A stretch of DNA of 16,776 nt. Origin: DATEJJ01 sp039649115. GTDB taxonomy: Bacteria; Actinomycetota; Actinomycetes; Mycobacteriales; Micromonosporaceae. The DNA lies in assembly GCA_039649115.1 (NCBI GenBank), contig JBBWZQ010000328.1, positions 1 through 16,776 on the forward strand, written 5' to 3'. The number at the start of each line of letters is the position of its first letter. The stretch's first letter is position 1. Below the pieces are notes generated by a model. The model was not told the origin of the DNA and searched no databases. It saw nothing but the letters and a program-made list of their open reading frames with translations. A program made the translations under genes and the position numbers. Of this stretch, positions 1 to 6,927 are shown piece after piece.

Positions 1-1525
1 CGACCGCCGCCACCGGCAGGCGGGAGCGCAGGTTCGGGTTGCCGCCGGCCGCGAACGCCAGCGTGGTACCGGCCGCGATGTCACCCAGGTCCGCCACGAA
101 CTCCAGCCGGACCTCGTCGCCGGCGACCGCGTCGACCAGCCCGTACCGCAGTCCGTGGCGGACCCCGAAGATGCGGTCGACCCCGGCGTACCAGGGGCCG
201 CGCTGGTTGTCGGTCGTGCCGGCGCAGTACGAGACGTAGACGGTGGCGCCACCGGCCGCCAGCTCCTCCAGCCGCCGCCAGCCGGGCGCGGTGAGCTGCT
301 TGAGCGACGGCAGCAGGTAGAGCCGGCAGTCGTCCGCGATTCCCTGGCTCTCCCGCACCAGGCCGGCCGGTACCCCGGCCTCGCGGCTGGCCAGCCAGGC
401 CTGCTCGATCGCGGCCAGCGCGGCCGGCCGCTCGCGCGCGTCGGTGAACGGGTACACGGTGTCGACGTGGGTCGGGATGACCAGCCCCACCGAGGTGGGC
501 GTGCGGGTGCACCGGTCCGGCGCGACCGCGTCGAGTACCCCGCGGAACGCGGCCATCTCGCGCAGCGCGGACTTGGGCGTGCCGTTCACGTCGGTCACGC
601 CGAAGTGCAGCTCGAACGGATGGTGGTTGTAGGGCGGTTCGTCCGCGAGGTCGTCGAAGTCCGTGTTGTTCCACCCGATCCAGCCGCTCGCGCCGGTCAC
701 CAGCGAGGTGTGCAGCAACTGCCGGTACCAGTGGCCCAGGTGCTCGTCGGACACGAAGTCGCTGGACGCGCCGAACTCCTCCAGCACCACGGGCAGGCCG
801 GCACTGCTCGACAGGTCGCAGATGAAGGCGGCCCGCCAGAACTGGCGCAGCTGGTCGTCGCCCATCGGGTACACGTGCGGGCCGATCCAGTCGACGATCT
901 CGCGCAGGTCCGACAGCCGGTACCCGCTCTCGATGCCGCTGGTCTCGATGGTCCACGCGCCGTCGCCCAGCGACACCGGCTGGCGCGCGCCGCCGGCCCG
1001 CAGCCCCTGCACCACCAGTTGGGCCCAGGCGCCGACGGTCTCCGGCGTGCCCGGCCCGCCGTACAGCGGCATCTCGTTGGACACCAGCCACGCCGCCACC
1101 GCCGGGTGCCCGCCGAACCGGCGCGCCACCTGCTCGGCGAACCACGCCTGCCGGCCCACCAGCCACACGTCGGTGTACAGGTCGCGCCCGGCCCGCCAGG
1201 CCGGGTCCCAGTTCTCGCCGGACATGTGCCCGACGATCAAGGTCGGGATGGTCCGCAGCCCGGCCTCGGTGTGCCGGTCCAGAAAGCTCGTGAAGCGCTC
1301 CAGCAGCCGTTCGTCCAGACGGTCCGGTTCCGGCATGAAATCAGGCCAAAAAAAGAAGGACCTGGTCAATGTCAGGCCGTGGTCGGCGAGCACCTGAAGC
1401 TCTTTGACGACGGTCGGTTCGTCGTAGCGGGACCACATCCGGGGGCCACCGACGCGAGACCAGAAGTTCACCCCAAGCCAGAGCTGCCCGGTCTGTCCGG
1501 ACAGCGCCGTATGGGCACGTCGCAT
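1..1525 (-). CDS. GH5-type glycoside hydrolase, endo-beta-mannosidase-like (3' end cut by window edge)
   Basis: Reading from an ATG at 1525 leftward gives 508 codons that stay open to the window edge, so the C-terminus is missing. A Shine-Dalgarno AGGAGAG lies 5 nt before the start. Residues 15-330 look like a clan-A (beta/alpha)8 glycosidase: LGVNFW at strand 1, SNEMP with the likely acid/base E151, HVYP at 217-220, and VLEEFG with the likely nucleophile E250, followed by a tryptophan-rich segment (GWIGWNN). Residues from about 345 onward look like a Rossmann/glutamine-amidotransferase-like domain (VGLVIPTHVDT, YLLPSLKQLT), as found behind the barrel in beta-galactosidase-type enzymes. This architecture matches the endo-1,4-beta-mannosidase group (COG3934/GH5-like) best; GH42-like relatives are the alternative. 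There is no signal peptide, so an intracellular role on imported oligosaccharides is inferred. The gene is divergent from the GH3 enzyme and probably works on the same plant-derived glycans. Family assignment is fairly sure; substrate is not. Confidence 0.85.
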   Translation of the reverse strand, partial: MRRAHTALSGQTGQLWLGVNFWSRVGGPRMWSRYDEPTVVKELQVLADHGLTLTRSFFFWPDFMPEPDRLDERLLERFTSFLDRHTEAGLRTIPTLIVGHMSGENWDPAWRAGRDLYTDVWLVGRQAWFAEQVARRFGGHPAVAAWLVSNEMPLYGGPGTPETVGAWAQLVVQGLRAGGARQPVSLGDGAWTIETSGIESGYRLSDLREIVDWIGPHVYPMGDDQLRQFWRAAFICDLSSSAGLPVVLEEFGASSDFVSDEHLGHWYRQLLHTSLVTGASGWIGWNNTDFDDLADEPPYNHHPFELHFGVTDVNGTPKSALREMAAFRGVLDAVAPDRCTRTPTSVGLVIPTHVDTVYPFTDARERPAALAAIEQAWLASREAGVPAGLVRESQGIADDCRLYLLPSLKQLTAPGWRRLEELAAGGATVYVSYCAGTTDNQRGPWYAGVDRIFGVRHGLRYGLVDAVAGDEVRLEFVADLGDIAAGTTLAFAAGGNPNLRSRLPVAAV

Positions 1526-1690
1526 GAGTGCTCTCCTGGTGCGGTAGGTTTTCCCCGCGCCCCGATGTGACGGAACTCATGCCGATGACATCACTGAACC
1601 GATTAAGAATCAACCCTCAGATCAATCTCGGGACTTTGGTCCCGGACCGTTACCATCCCCGGTCCTCGGCCAGCTTACGGAAGGAGCGCG
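1526..1690. promoter_or_regulatory. Divergent intergenic region between GH5-type and GH3 genes
   Basis: This 165-bp region separates the two divergent glycosidases. Overlapping inverted repeats sit just before the GH3 gene: GGGAC-N4-GTCCC (1630-1643), GGTCC-C-GGACC (1638-1648) and GGACCG-N10-CGGTCC (1644-1665). A -10-like TACCAT lies at 1651-1656, and the GH3 ribosome binding site GGAAGGAG is at 1679-1686. An AT-rich GATTAAGAATC lies at about 1602-1612. The repeats overlap the putative promoter, so they could be an operator, but I do not recognise the binding protein. Confidence 0.5.
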
Positions 1691-4108
1691 ATGGACGTCG
1701 ATCTCGATGCCCTCGTCGGGAAGCTCAGCGTAGAGCAGAAGGTGCGGCTCGTCACGGGTGCGGACTTCTGGACGCTGTACCCGGAGCCCGCGGTGGGGTT
1801 GCGCGCGGTCGCCCTGTCCGACGGGCCCGTAGGGGTGCGCGGCACGGTCGACGACGAACGGGACACCTCGGCCAACCTGCCCTCGCCCACCGCGCTGGCC
1901 GCGAGTTGGGACACCGAGCTGCTGGCCCGGCTGGCCGAACTGCTGGCCGCGGAGGCCCGGCGCAAGGGCGTCGACGTGGTCCTCGGGCCCACCGTCAACC
2001 TGCACCGCAGCCCCTTGGGCGGCCGGCACTTCGAGTGCTTCTCCGAGGACCCGTACCTGACCGCGCAGTTGGGCATCGCCTACGTGCGCGCGATGCAGGC
2101 GCGTGGCGTGGGGGCCACGCCGAAGCACTACGTCGCCAACGACTCGGAGACTGAACGTTTCACGGTTGACATCCGCGCCGACGACCGTACGCTGCGCGAA
2201 CTGTACCTGCGGCCGTTCGAGGACATGGTGCGCGAGGCGGACCCGTGGCTGGTGATGGCCGCCTACAACCGGGTCGACGGCCACACGATGACGGAGAGCC
2301 CGCTGCTCGCCGAGCCGCTGAAGGGCGAGTGGGGCTTCGCCGGCGTCGTGGTCTCCGACTGGCTGGCCACCCGCGACACGGTCGCCGCCGGACAGGCCGC
2401 GCTGGACCTGGCGATGCCCGCGATGAACTCGCCGTGGGGCGACGACCTGGTGGCGGCGGTACGCGCCGGCAAGGTCAGCGAGCAGGCGGTGGACGCGAAG
2501 GTGCGCCGGATCCTGCTGCTGGCCGCCCGGGTCGGTGCTCTGGAGACGGTGGCGCCGCTCGTGACGCCGCCCGCGCCGGTACCGGAGCCGGAGATCGCGA
2601 GCCTGCTGCGCGCGGCGGCCGCGGCCGGCTTCGTCCTGCTGCGCAACGAGGGTGGTGCGCTGCCGCTGGACGCCGGTGCGCTGCGCCGGGTGGCGGTGCT
2701 CGGCCCGAACGCCGTGCAGGCCCGTACGCAGGGCGGGGGCAGCGCGACGGTGCACCCGGCGTACACCGTCTCGCCGCTGGACGGGTTGCGCGCCGCGCTG
2801 GACGGCAGGGCCGAACTCGTGCACGTGCTGGGTACCCGCGTCGTCGAGGGGCTGCAGACGGTGGACTGGGAGCTGTGCACCGATCCGGGCAACGGCCGGG
2901 CGGGCGTACGGCAGGAGGTCTTCGACGCCGACGGCGGCCTGCGCAACACCCAGCACCGGCGCGCCGCCCGCCTGTCCAACCTGCCGATCGAGGCGACCGA
3001 GGCGGCGGCGGTGCGCCTGTCCGGGCGGCTGCGCGCGGACGAGCCGGGCGAGTGGCACCTGGGCTTCGCCGGCCTGGGCACCTACCGCCTGGAGATCGAC
3101 GGGCAGACGGTCCTCGAGGAAATGCTTTTCCCGGACGGCGTGGAGCCGACCTCGGTCTTCGCCGACCCACCGCAGCGCAAGGTGGCCCGCACGCTGGCCG
3201 CCGGCCAGGAGGTCGAGCTGGCGCTGACCTACGAGGTCTTCCCCGGGATGCCGATGATGCTGGCCACGCTGGGGTACGAGCGTCCCACGCTGTCCGTCGA
3301 GGCCGAGCTGGCCCGGGCCGCCGAGGCGGCCCGCAACGCCGACGTGGCGATCGTCGTGGTCGGCACGACCAGCAAGGTGGAGAGCGAGGGGTTCGACCGC
3401 GTCACCCTGGCACTGCCCGGCCACCAGGACGATCTGGTACGGGCCGCGGCGGCGGCCAACCCGCGCACCATCGTCGTGGTCAACTCGGGCTCACCGGTGC
3501 TCATGCCCTGGCGCGACGAGGTCGCGGCGGTGCTGCTGACCTGGTTCGGCGGGCAGGAGATGGGCAACGCGCTGGCCGATGTGCTCGTCGGCCGGGTGGA
3601 GCCGGGTGGCCGGCTGCCAACGACCTGGCCGGCGCGGCAGGAGGACGTGCCGGTGCTGTCCACGCAGCCGGTCGGCGGCGTCCTGGAATACGCCGAGGGC
3701 ATCCACATCGGGTACCGGGCGTGGCTGCGTGCGGGGACCGCACCCGGCTACCCGTTCGGCCACGGCCTGGGCTACACCACCTGGGCGTACGAGGAGCTGG
3801 CGGTGTCCGGCACCGAGGCGACCGTGCGGGTGCGCAACACGGGAGAGCGCGCCGGCAAGGAGGTCGTGCAGGTGTACCTGGCCCGGCCGGACAGCGCGGT
3901 GGACCGTCCGGTGCGGTGGCTGGCCGGCTTCGCGATCGCGCGCGCCGAGCCGGGCGGGTCGGTGACCGTGCCGGTACCGCTGGACCCGCGCGCGTTCCAG
4001 TACTGGTCGGTCGAGGAGCGCCGTTGGGTCACGGAGGCCGGCACGTACCAGGTGTACGCCGGCCGCAGCGTCACGGACACCCCGCTTCAGTCCGAAGTGG
4101 AGTGTTGA
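1691..4108 (+). CDS. Glycoside hydrolase family 3 beta-glucosidase with PA14 insertion
   Basis: This 805-residue enzyme has the size and order of BglX-like GH3 proteins. It should release terminal beta-linked glucose (or a related sugar) from oligosaccharides. The N-terminal barrel has ALSDGPVGVR (41-50), GRHFECFSEDP (111-121), KHYVANDSE (145-153) and VVSDW with the nucleophile D223. The second alpha/beta domain has GGGSATVHP (348-356) and the acid/base loop ESEGFDR (564-570). Residues of about 400-530 form a PA14-like insertion (GEWHLGFAGLGTYRLEIDG), often involved in recognising the distal sugar. The C-terminus is fibronectin-III-like (YPFGHGLGYTTW, VQVYLARP). No signal peptide is present, so it is probably cytoplasmic. 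The start is fixed by GGAAGGAG four bases before the ATG. It is divergent from a GH5-type glycosidase, which suggests shared control of oligosaccharide breakdown. Its stop codon is one base from the convergent NAD kinase stop. Catalytic residues all look intact. Confidence 0.95.
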   Translation: MDVDLDALVGKLSVEQKVRLVTGADFWTLYPEPAVGLRAVALSDGPVGVRGTVDDERDTSANLPSPTALAASWDTELLARLAELLAAEARRKGVDVVLGPTVNLHRSPLGGRHFECFSEDPYLTAQLGIAYVRAMQARGVGATPKHYVANDSETERFTVDIRADDRTLRELYLRPFEDMVREADPWLVMAAYNRVDGHTMTESPLLAEPLKGEWGFAGVVVSDWLATRDTVAAGQAALDLAMPAMNSPWGDDLVAAVRAGKVSEQAVDAKVRRILLLAARVGALETVAPLVTPPAPVPEPEIASLLRAAAAAGFVLLRNEGGALPLDAGALRRVAVLGPNAVQARTQGGGSATVHPAYTVSPLDGLRAALDGRAELVHVLGTRVVEGLQTVDWELCTDPGNGRAGVRQEVFDADGGLRNTQHRRAARLSNLPIEATEAAAVRLSGRLRADEPGEWHLGFAGLGTYRLEIDGQTVLEEMLFPDGVEPTSVFADPPQRKVARTLAAGQEVELALTYEVFPGMPMMLATLGYERPTLSVEAELARAAEAARNADVAIVVVGTTSKVESEGFDRVTLALPGHQDDLVRAAAAANPRTIVVVNSGSPVLMPWRDEVAAVLLTWFGGQEMGNALADVLVGRVEPGGRLPTTWPARQEDVPVLSTQPVGGVLEYAEGIHIGYRAWLRAGTAPGYPFGHGLGYTTWAYEELAVSGTEATVRVRNTGERAGKEVVQVYLARPDSAVDRPVRWLAGFAIARAEPGGSVTVPVPLDPRAFQYWSVEERRWVTEAGTYQVYAGRSVTDTPLQSEVEC

Positions 4109-4109
4109 G

Positions 4110-4973
4110 TCACTCGACCTCGGCGCTGCCGTTGACGCGCAGCTTGCGCCGGGCCCGTTCGTAGAACGTGGTCTGGCCGAGCCGCACGATCTGCGCCGCG
4201 GCCAGCTGCGGCCGGATCGGCAGGGAGTCGCCGGCTGCGACCTCGCCGCGCACCACGCCGTCCACCTCGACGGCCAGCCGGCCGCTGGTGGGCAGCACGT
4301 CCAGGACCAGCCGCTCGTCCAGCGACAGCAGCAGCGAGCGGTTGAACGACGAGTGGGCGGCGGCCGCCCCGACCAGCAGGCCCTCCAGGTTGGGCGAGAC
4401 GATCGGCCCGCCCGCCGAGAAGCTGTACGCGGTGGACCCGGTCGGCGTGGAGACGATGACCGCGTCCGCCGCGTACCGCACGAACCGGCTTCCCTCGACG
4501 GTGATGCCGACCGCGGCGAGCCCGTTGCCCGGTACCCGTACCAGTGCGATGTCGTTGAACGCGCTGACCGGCTCGCCGCCGGGCAGCACCGTGCACACCG
4601 CCAGCCGCGGCTCGATGGTGTATTGGTGTTCGTCTATTGCGGACAGCGCGGCCGGCAGGTCGACGAGGTCGATCTCGGCGAGGAAGCCGAGCCGTCCCAG
4701 ATTGACGCCGAGCACCGGTGTCTTGTGGCCCTCGATGAGCCGCATGGCGCGCAGCATCGTGCCGTCGCCGCCGAGGCTCACCAGCAGGCTCGCGCGGTCG
4801 GCGAGCTCTTGCGCGTTGACCGCGACCGCGTCGCACGCGATCCGGTCGACCTCCTCGTGCAGGCCCAGCACCGTGACGCTGCGGCTGGCCGCCCAGTCGA
4901 CGATCGTGCCGATCGCGGTGGCCGAGTCACGCCGCGGGTGCAGCACCAGACCCACCGTGTGCACCAGACCCAT
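4110..4973 (-). CDS. nadK: NAD kinase
   Basis: This 287-aa protein phosphorylates NAD to NADP in the cytoplasm. It shows the family motifs in order: GGDGT (68-72), the VNLGRLGFLAEI segment (90-101), FND (139-141), and the glycine-rich TPTGSTAYSFSAGGP (176-190). HSSFNRSLLLS (207-217) occupies the place of the usual TPIxPHxLxxR motif in a divergent form. Length is typical. The ATG at 4973 has no clear ribosome binding site. The first 12 codons contain a near-duplication (GLV-H-T then VGLVLH), so a start at the GTG codon at 4964 is possible. The gene lies 37 bp downstream of a secreted-protein gene on the same strand and may be co-transcribed with it. It is not beside recN or the TlyA-type methylase gene, where actinobacteria usually carry their main nadK, so this could be a second copy; the window cannot show that. 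Confidence 0.95.
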   Translation of the reverse strand: MGLVHTVGLVLHPRRDSATAIGTIVDWAASRSVTVLGLHEEVDRIACDAVAVNAQELADRASLLVSLGGDGTMLRAMRLIEGHKTPVLGVNLGRLGFLAEIDLVDLPAALSAIDEHQYTIEPRLAVCTVLPGGEPVSAFNDIALVRVPGNGLAAVGITVEGSRFVRYAADAVIVSTPTGSTAYSFSAGGPIVSPNLEGLLVGAAAAHSSFNRSLLLSLDERLVLDVLPTSGRLAVEVDGVVRGEVAAGDSLPIRPQLAAAQIVRLGQTTFYERARRKLRVNGSAEVE

Positions 4974-5010
4974 GCGCCCGCCGTCTGATCAGTTGTCGCG
5001 ATGGATCCGG

Positions 5011-5688
5011 TTACGGCGTGACCACGGTGACCCGTACCGGTCCTTCGGTGACGTCCACGCGCACCGTCAGGTCATCGACCCACAGGCTGGTGGCCCCGTT
5101 GTCGAGCCGGCTCTGCAGGCTCACCCGGTAGAAGCACGGCGTGGTGGTGCTGCTGGACCTGGGGCACTTGGCCACGTACTCCTGGTCCAGGGCGTTGGCC
5201 TGCCAGTCGAACAGGCCGCCGTTGGCGGAGTCCCAGGCGTACGTGTCGCTGCGGCCGGTGTTGTCGGGAGTGGGCAGGGGCAGGCCGTTGATGAGGAAGC
5301 GCCCCTCGCACCAGGAGTTGCCGCCGGTCGGCCCCTGGCAGTCGAGCTCCGCGGTCGCGGACAGGTCGACGAGGGCCTGCTGGCCCCGTGGCACGGTGAA
5401 GATCAGCGAACCGCAGGCGATGTCGAAGAAGCTCGTGCCGTACGTGCTGACGTCGTAGGTCGCGAAGGCGTTGTTCGTCTTGCGGTACTTCTGCTCCGCG
5501 GGGTGCATCTGCTGGTAGAACAGGCACGCGTCCGGGGCGACCGCGACGTGCGGCACCACCCGAACGGTGGTCTGCGGGTTTGGCGCGTTGACCGTCGTGG
5601 AGCCGGCCAGCGCCAGGCCTGGCGCCAGCACGCCAGCGAGGAGCACGGCTCCGGCGGTGGCAGCCCTGGCTACCCAGTTCCTCTTCAT
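5011..5688 (-). CDS. Secreted six-cysteine protein of unknown function
   Basis: The 225-aa product starts with a clear Sec signal peptide: MKRNWVAR, a hydrophobic run at about residues 11-27, then ALA before a probable cleavage after A28. The mature part contains exactly six cysteines (C54, C92, C117, C127, C175, C185), consistent with three disulfides in an exported protein. It is rich in beta-branched and aromatic residues and looks beta-sandwich-like, ending in a strongly beta tail (VRVDVTEGPVRVTVVTP). I do not recognise a catalytic motif or named family. The start is supported by GGAGAG a few bases upstream of the ATG at 5688. It is the first gene of a possible two-gene unit with the NAD kinase. 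The upstream AT-richer stretch of about 100 bp presumably holds its promoter. Confidence 0.8.
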   Translation of the reverse strand: MKRNWVARAATAGAVLLAGVLAPGLALAGSTTVNAPNPQTTVRVVPHVAVAPDACLFYQQMHPAEQKYRKTNNAFATYDVSTYGTSFFDIACGSLIFTVPRGQQALVDLSATAELDCQGPTGGNSWCEGRFLINGLPLPTPDNTGRSDTYAWDSANGGLFDWQANALDQEYVAKCPRSSSTTTPCFYRVSLQSRLDNGATSLWVDDLTVRVDVTEGPVRVTVVTP

Positions 5689-5787
5689 AGACTCTCCATG
5701 CGTTTGGTGGACTACCCCACAAAGCCCTTAAACGGGCGAATGGGTCTAACTCATAGATCACTGGGTAAAACGCACCGGATCATCTAG

Positions 5788-6203
5788 CGATACGCACCCT
5801 TTAGGTGCTTTATCACGCTGCGCTGGCAGCGGGACATGGCCGCGCGCTCGCCCCGCTCGACCTGACCCACGTGCAGTTCGTGCTACTGGCCACCAACTGG
5901 TGGCTGAACTCCCGAGGCGGGGATCCCAACCAGCGGAGCGTGGCGTGGCCGGCCGGGACCGACGTGAAGCTGACCTCGCAGATGCTGTGCAAGCTGGCGG
6001 CGAAGGTTCTCGTCGAACGCGCGGTGGATGCCGCCGACACCAGGGCCAGGCGGCTGCGCGTCACGGACGGCGGCGCCCAGTAGGCGCAGCGGGCCCGCGC
6101 CGCCGTGGCATCGGCCGGCGGCGGGTTCTTCCAGGGCGTCGCCGAGCCGGCCGGCCTGCTGGCGATGCGTGCGCCCGCTCGCCGGCCGTACAAGCGGTGG
6201 GCA
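5788..6203 (+). pseudogene. Decayed MarR-family transcriptional regulator
   Basis: The longest intact piece, about 5839-6080, reads as a MarR winged-helix core: ALAPLDLTHVQFVLLATNWW (helices before the HTH), GTDVKLTSQML (recognition helix) and the wing ADTRARRLRVTDGGA. The gene is broken in at least three places. At the N-terminus, the family-like LRWQRDM (about 5815-5835) is in a different frame from ALAPLDL, implying a frameshift near 5835-5845; that upstream frame is closed by TAG at 5785 without a start codon. A TAG at 6081-6083 interrupts the frame, after which AQRARAAVASAGGGFF continues in the same frame. A further shift near 6166-6172 is suggested because LLAM continues as VRPLAG in another frame. 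No usable start or ribosome binding site is visible. It could be a sequencing artefact only if several independent errors occurred together. Confidence 0.8.
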
Positions 6204-6249
6204 CGGCGAAGGCCCGCACCGCGTCCGCGGTGCGGGCCTTCGCCGTGCC
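6200..6249. terminator. Perfect 24-bp inverted repeat, probable bidirectional terminator
   Basis: Bases 6200-6223 are the exact reverse complement of 6226-6249, separated by only two bases (TC), so the RNA would form a very stable GC-rich hairpin on either strand. It lies 24 bp beyond the stop of the minus-strand 51-aa gene and just past the remnant of the plus-strand MarR pseudogene. There is no T-tract, which is common in actinobacterial terminators. The placement between two converging units supports a bidirectional terminator. Confidence 0.8.
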
Positions 6250-6273
6250 GGCTATGCCACCAGTCTCAGGTGG

Positions 6274-6429
6274 CTACCAATACCAACGCCGGCCGGCCAC
6301 CGGACGGCCGACGGATCCGAGCAGGAACAGCACGGCGCCGACGACCAGCAGGATGACCCCGATCGTCCACAAGATGGAGATCTTCAGTAGCAGGCCGAGG
6401 ACCAGGAGAATGATGCCCAGGACGATCAT
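6274..6429 (-). CDS. Small membrane protein, DUF6131-like (51 aa)
   Basis: The 51-aa product is almost entirely two hydrophobic segments, about residues 2-17 (IVLGIILLVLGLLLK) and 20-39 (WTIGVILLVVGAVLFLLG), followed by a short basic, aromatic tail ending RRWYW. This pattern matches the small DUF6131 family of actinobacterial membrane proteins, whose function is unknown. I chose the ATG at 6429 because GGGAGCG lies about 8 nt upstream and the protein then begins directly at the conserved hydrophobic segment; longer in-frame starts add an unlikely arginine-rich leader. It is followed by the 24-bp inverted repeat at 6200-6249, its probable terminator. Membrane location is well supported; the role is unknown. 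Confidence 0.8.
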   Translation of the reverse strand: MIVLGIILLVLGLLLKISILWTIGVILLVVGAVLFLLGSVGRPVAGRRWYW

Positions 6430-6667
6430 TGTTTCGCTCCCGTAGGTGACAGTGAACATTTCGCGACGCCATCGGATACCCGGCTGCGTGCCCGGCAAAA
6501 CCTGTCCGCGCTTCGCGTCACGATGAGCAAGGCATTGCTCGACGCCAATATGTTGGGAAGGCTGCGACCGAGTTCGTCCAATCTGGACGAACTCCTCCTA
6601 TGTGGATGGACGCGCGTTCCGATGAATGCCCGACCAACTGGGAGAGCGCTCTCTACGGCGATGGGGT
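6430..6667. promoter_or_regulatory. Upstream region of the 51-aa gene with three palindromes
   Basis: This 238-bp gap holds no convincing gene. It contains GAGCAA-N4-TTGCTC (6525-6540), a perfect 10-bp inverted repeat GAGTTCGTCC-N5-GGACGAACTC (6570-6579 and 6585-6594), and a perfect 12-bp palindrome GAGAGCGCTCTC (6642-6653). The last resembles the GAGCGCTC core of LacI-family (CebR-type) operators in actinomycetes. The 10-bp repeat lies downstream of the 63-aa gene on its strand and could be its terminator. The base composition is less GC-rich than the neighbouring genes. Confidence 0.5.
6570..6594. repeat. 10-bp inverted repeat with 5-nt loop
   Basis: GAGTTCGTCC at 6570-6579 pairs perfectly with GGACGAACTC at 6585-6594 around the loop AATCT. 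It lies 74-98 bp beyond the stop of the minus-strand 63-aa gene, so it may end that transcript. It could equally be a dimeric regulator site upstream of the 51-aa gene. Confidence 0.7.
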
Positions 6668-6859
6668 TCAGGACGGCTTGGGGACGCTGCACTCGACCTT
6701 CGGGTTGACGCCGACGTAGTTCAGCGGCCCCGCGATGACCGTGATCGCGGTGTTGCCGAGTTTCGCGCAGCTGCCCGAACCGGCGAGGTATCCCCGCTGG
6801 CCGGCTGCGATGACGCCAATGACAAGCCACAGAACCAGAACCACGGCTCCGATGCGCAT
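6668..6859 (-). CDS. Conserved small exported or membrane protein (63 aa)
   Basis: The 63-aa product has an N-terminal hydrophobic segment (about residues 4-19, VLVLWLVIGVIAAGQRGY) and a short conserved-looking tail with two cysteines (C31, C57) and the motif AGPLNYVGVNPKV. I recognise this pattern as a small conserved actinobacterial protein of unknown function. The uncleaved segment would act as an anchor with the cysteine-bearing part outside, where the two cysteines could pair. The start is firmly supported by AGGAGGT four bases before the ATG at 6859. The gene lies upstream of the 51-aa membrane protein on the same strand, but 238 bp away and separated by palindromes, so separate transcription is likely. 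Confidence 0.8.
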   Translation of the reverse strand: MRIGAVVLVLWLVIGVIAAGQRGYLAGSGSCAKLGNTAITVIAGPLNYVGVNPKVECSVPKPS

Positions 6860-6898
6860 GGTGACCTCCTACCTCGGCGGCCCACGACCGCGACGGAT

Positions 6899-6919
6899 GC
6901 CGAGTGGTACCCGCTCGGC
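6899..6919. terminator. Short hairpin after the GNAT gene
   Basis: GCCGAG (6899-6904) and CTCGGC (6914-6919) form a 6-bp stem around nine bases, 8 bp beyond the GNAT stop codon on the minus strand. Position suggests a weak terminator or processing hairpin; no T-tract follows. Confidence 0.35.
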
Positions 6920-6927
6920 GCGCGTCG

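Noticed and set aside
155..1570. Long plus-strand frame opposite the GH5-type gene
   Set aside because: No recognisable motif and skewed composition. The minus-strand frame carries the glycosidase motifs and a Shine-Dalgarno.
1622..3424. 600-codon minus-strand frame opposite GH3
   Set aside because: Composition is typical of an antisense shadow, and the GH3 gene has all its catalytic motifs.
2245..4164. Long plus-strand frame inside the GH3 gene
   Set aside because: Low-complexity arginine/glycine/alanine composition and no motif; a shadow of the GH3 frame.
6523..6708. Possible 61-codon plus-strand gene between the two small genes
   Set aside because: No ribosome binding site, no recognisable motif, and it overlaps the 10-bp inverted repeat, the 12-bp palindrome and the well-supported 63-aa gene.
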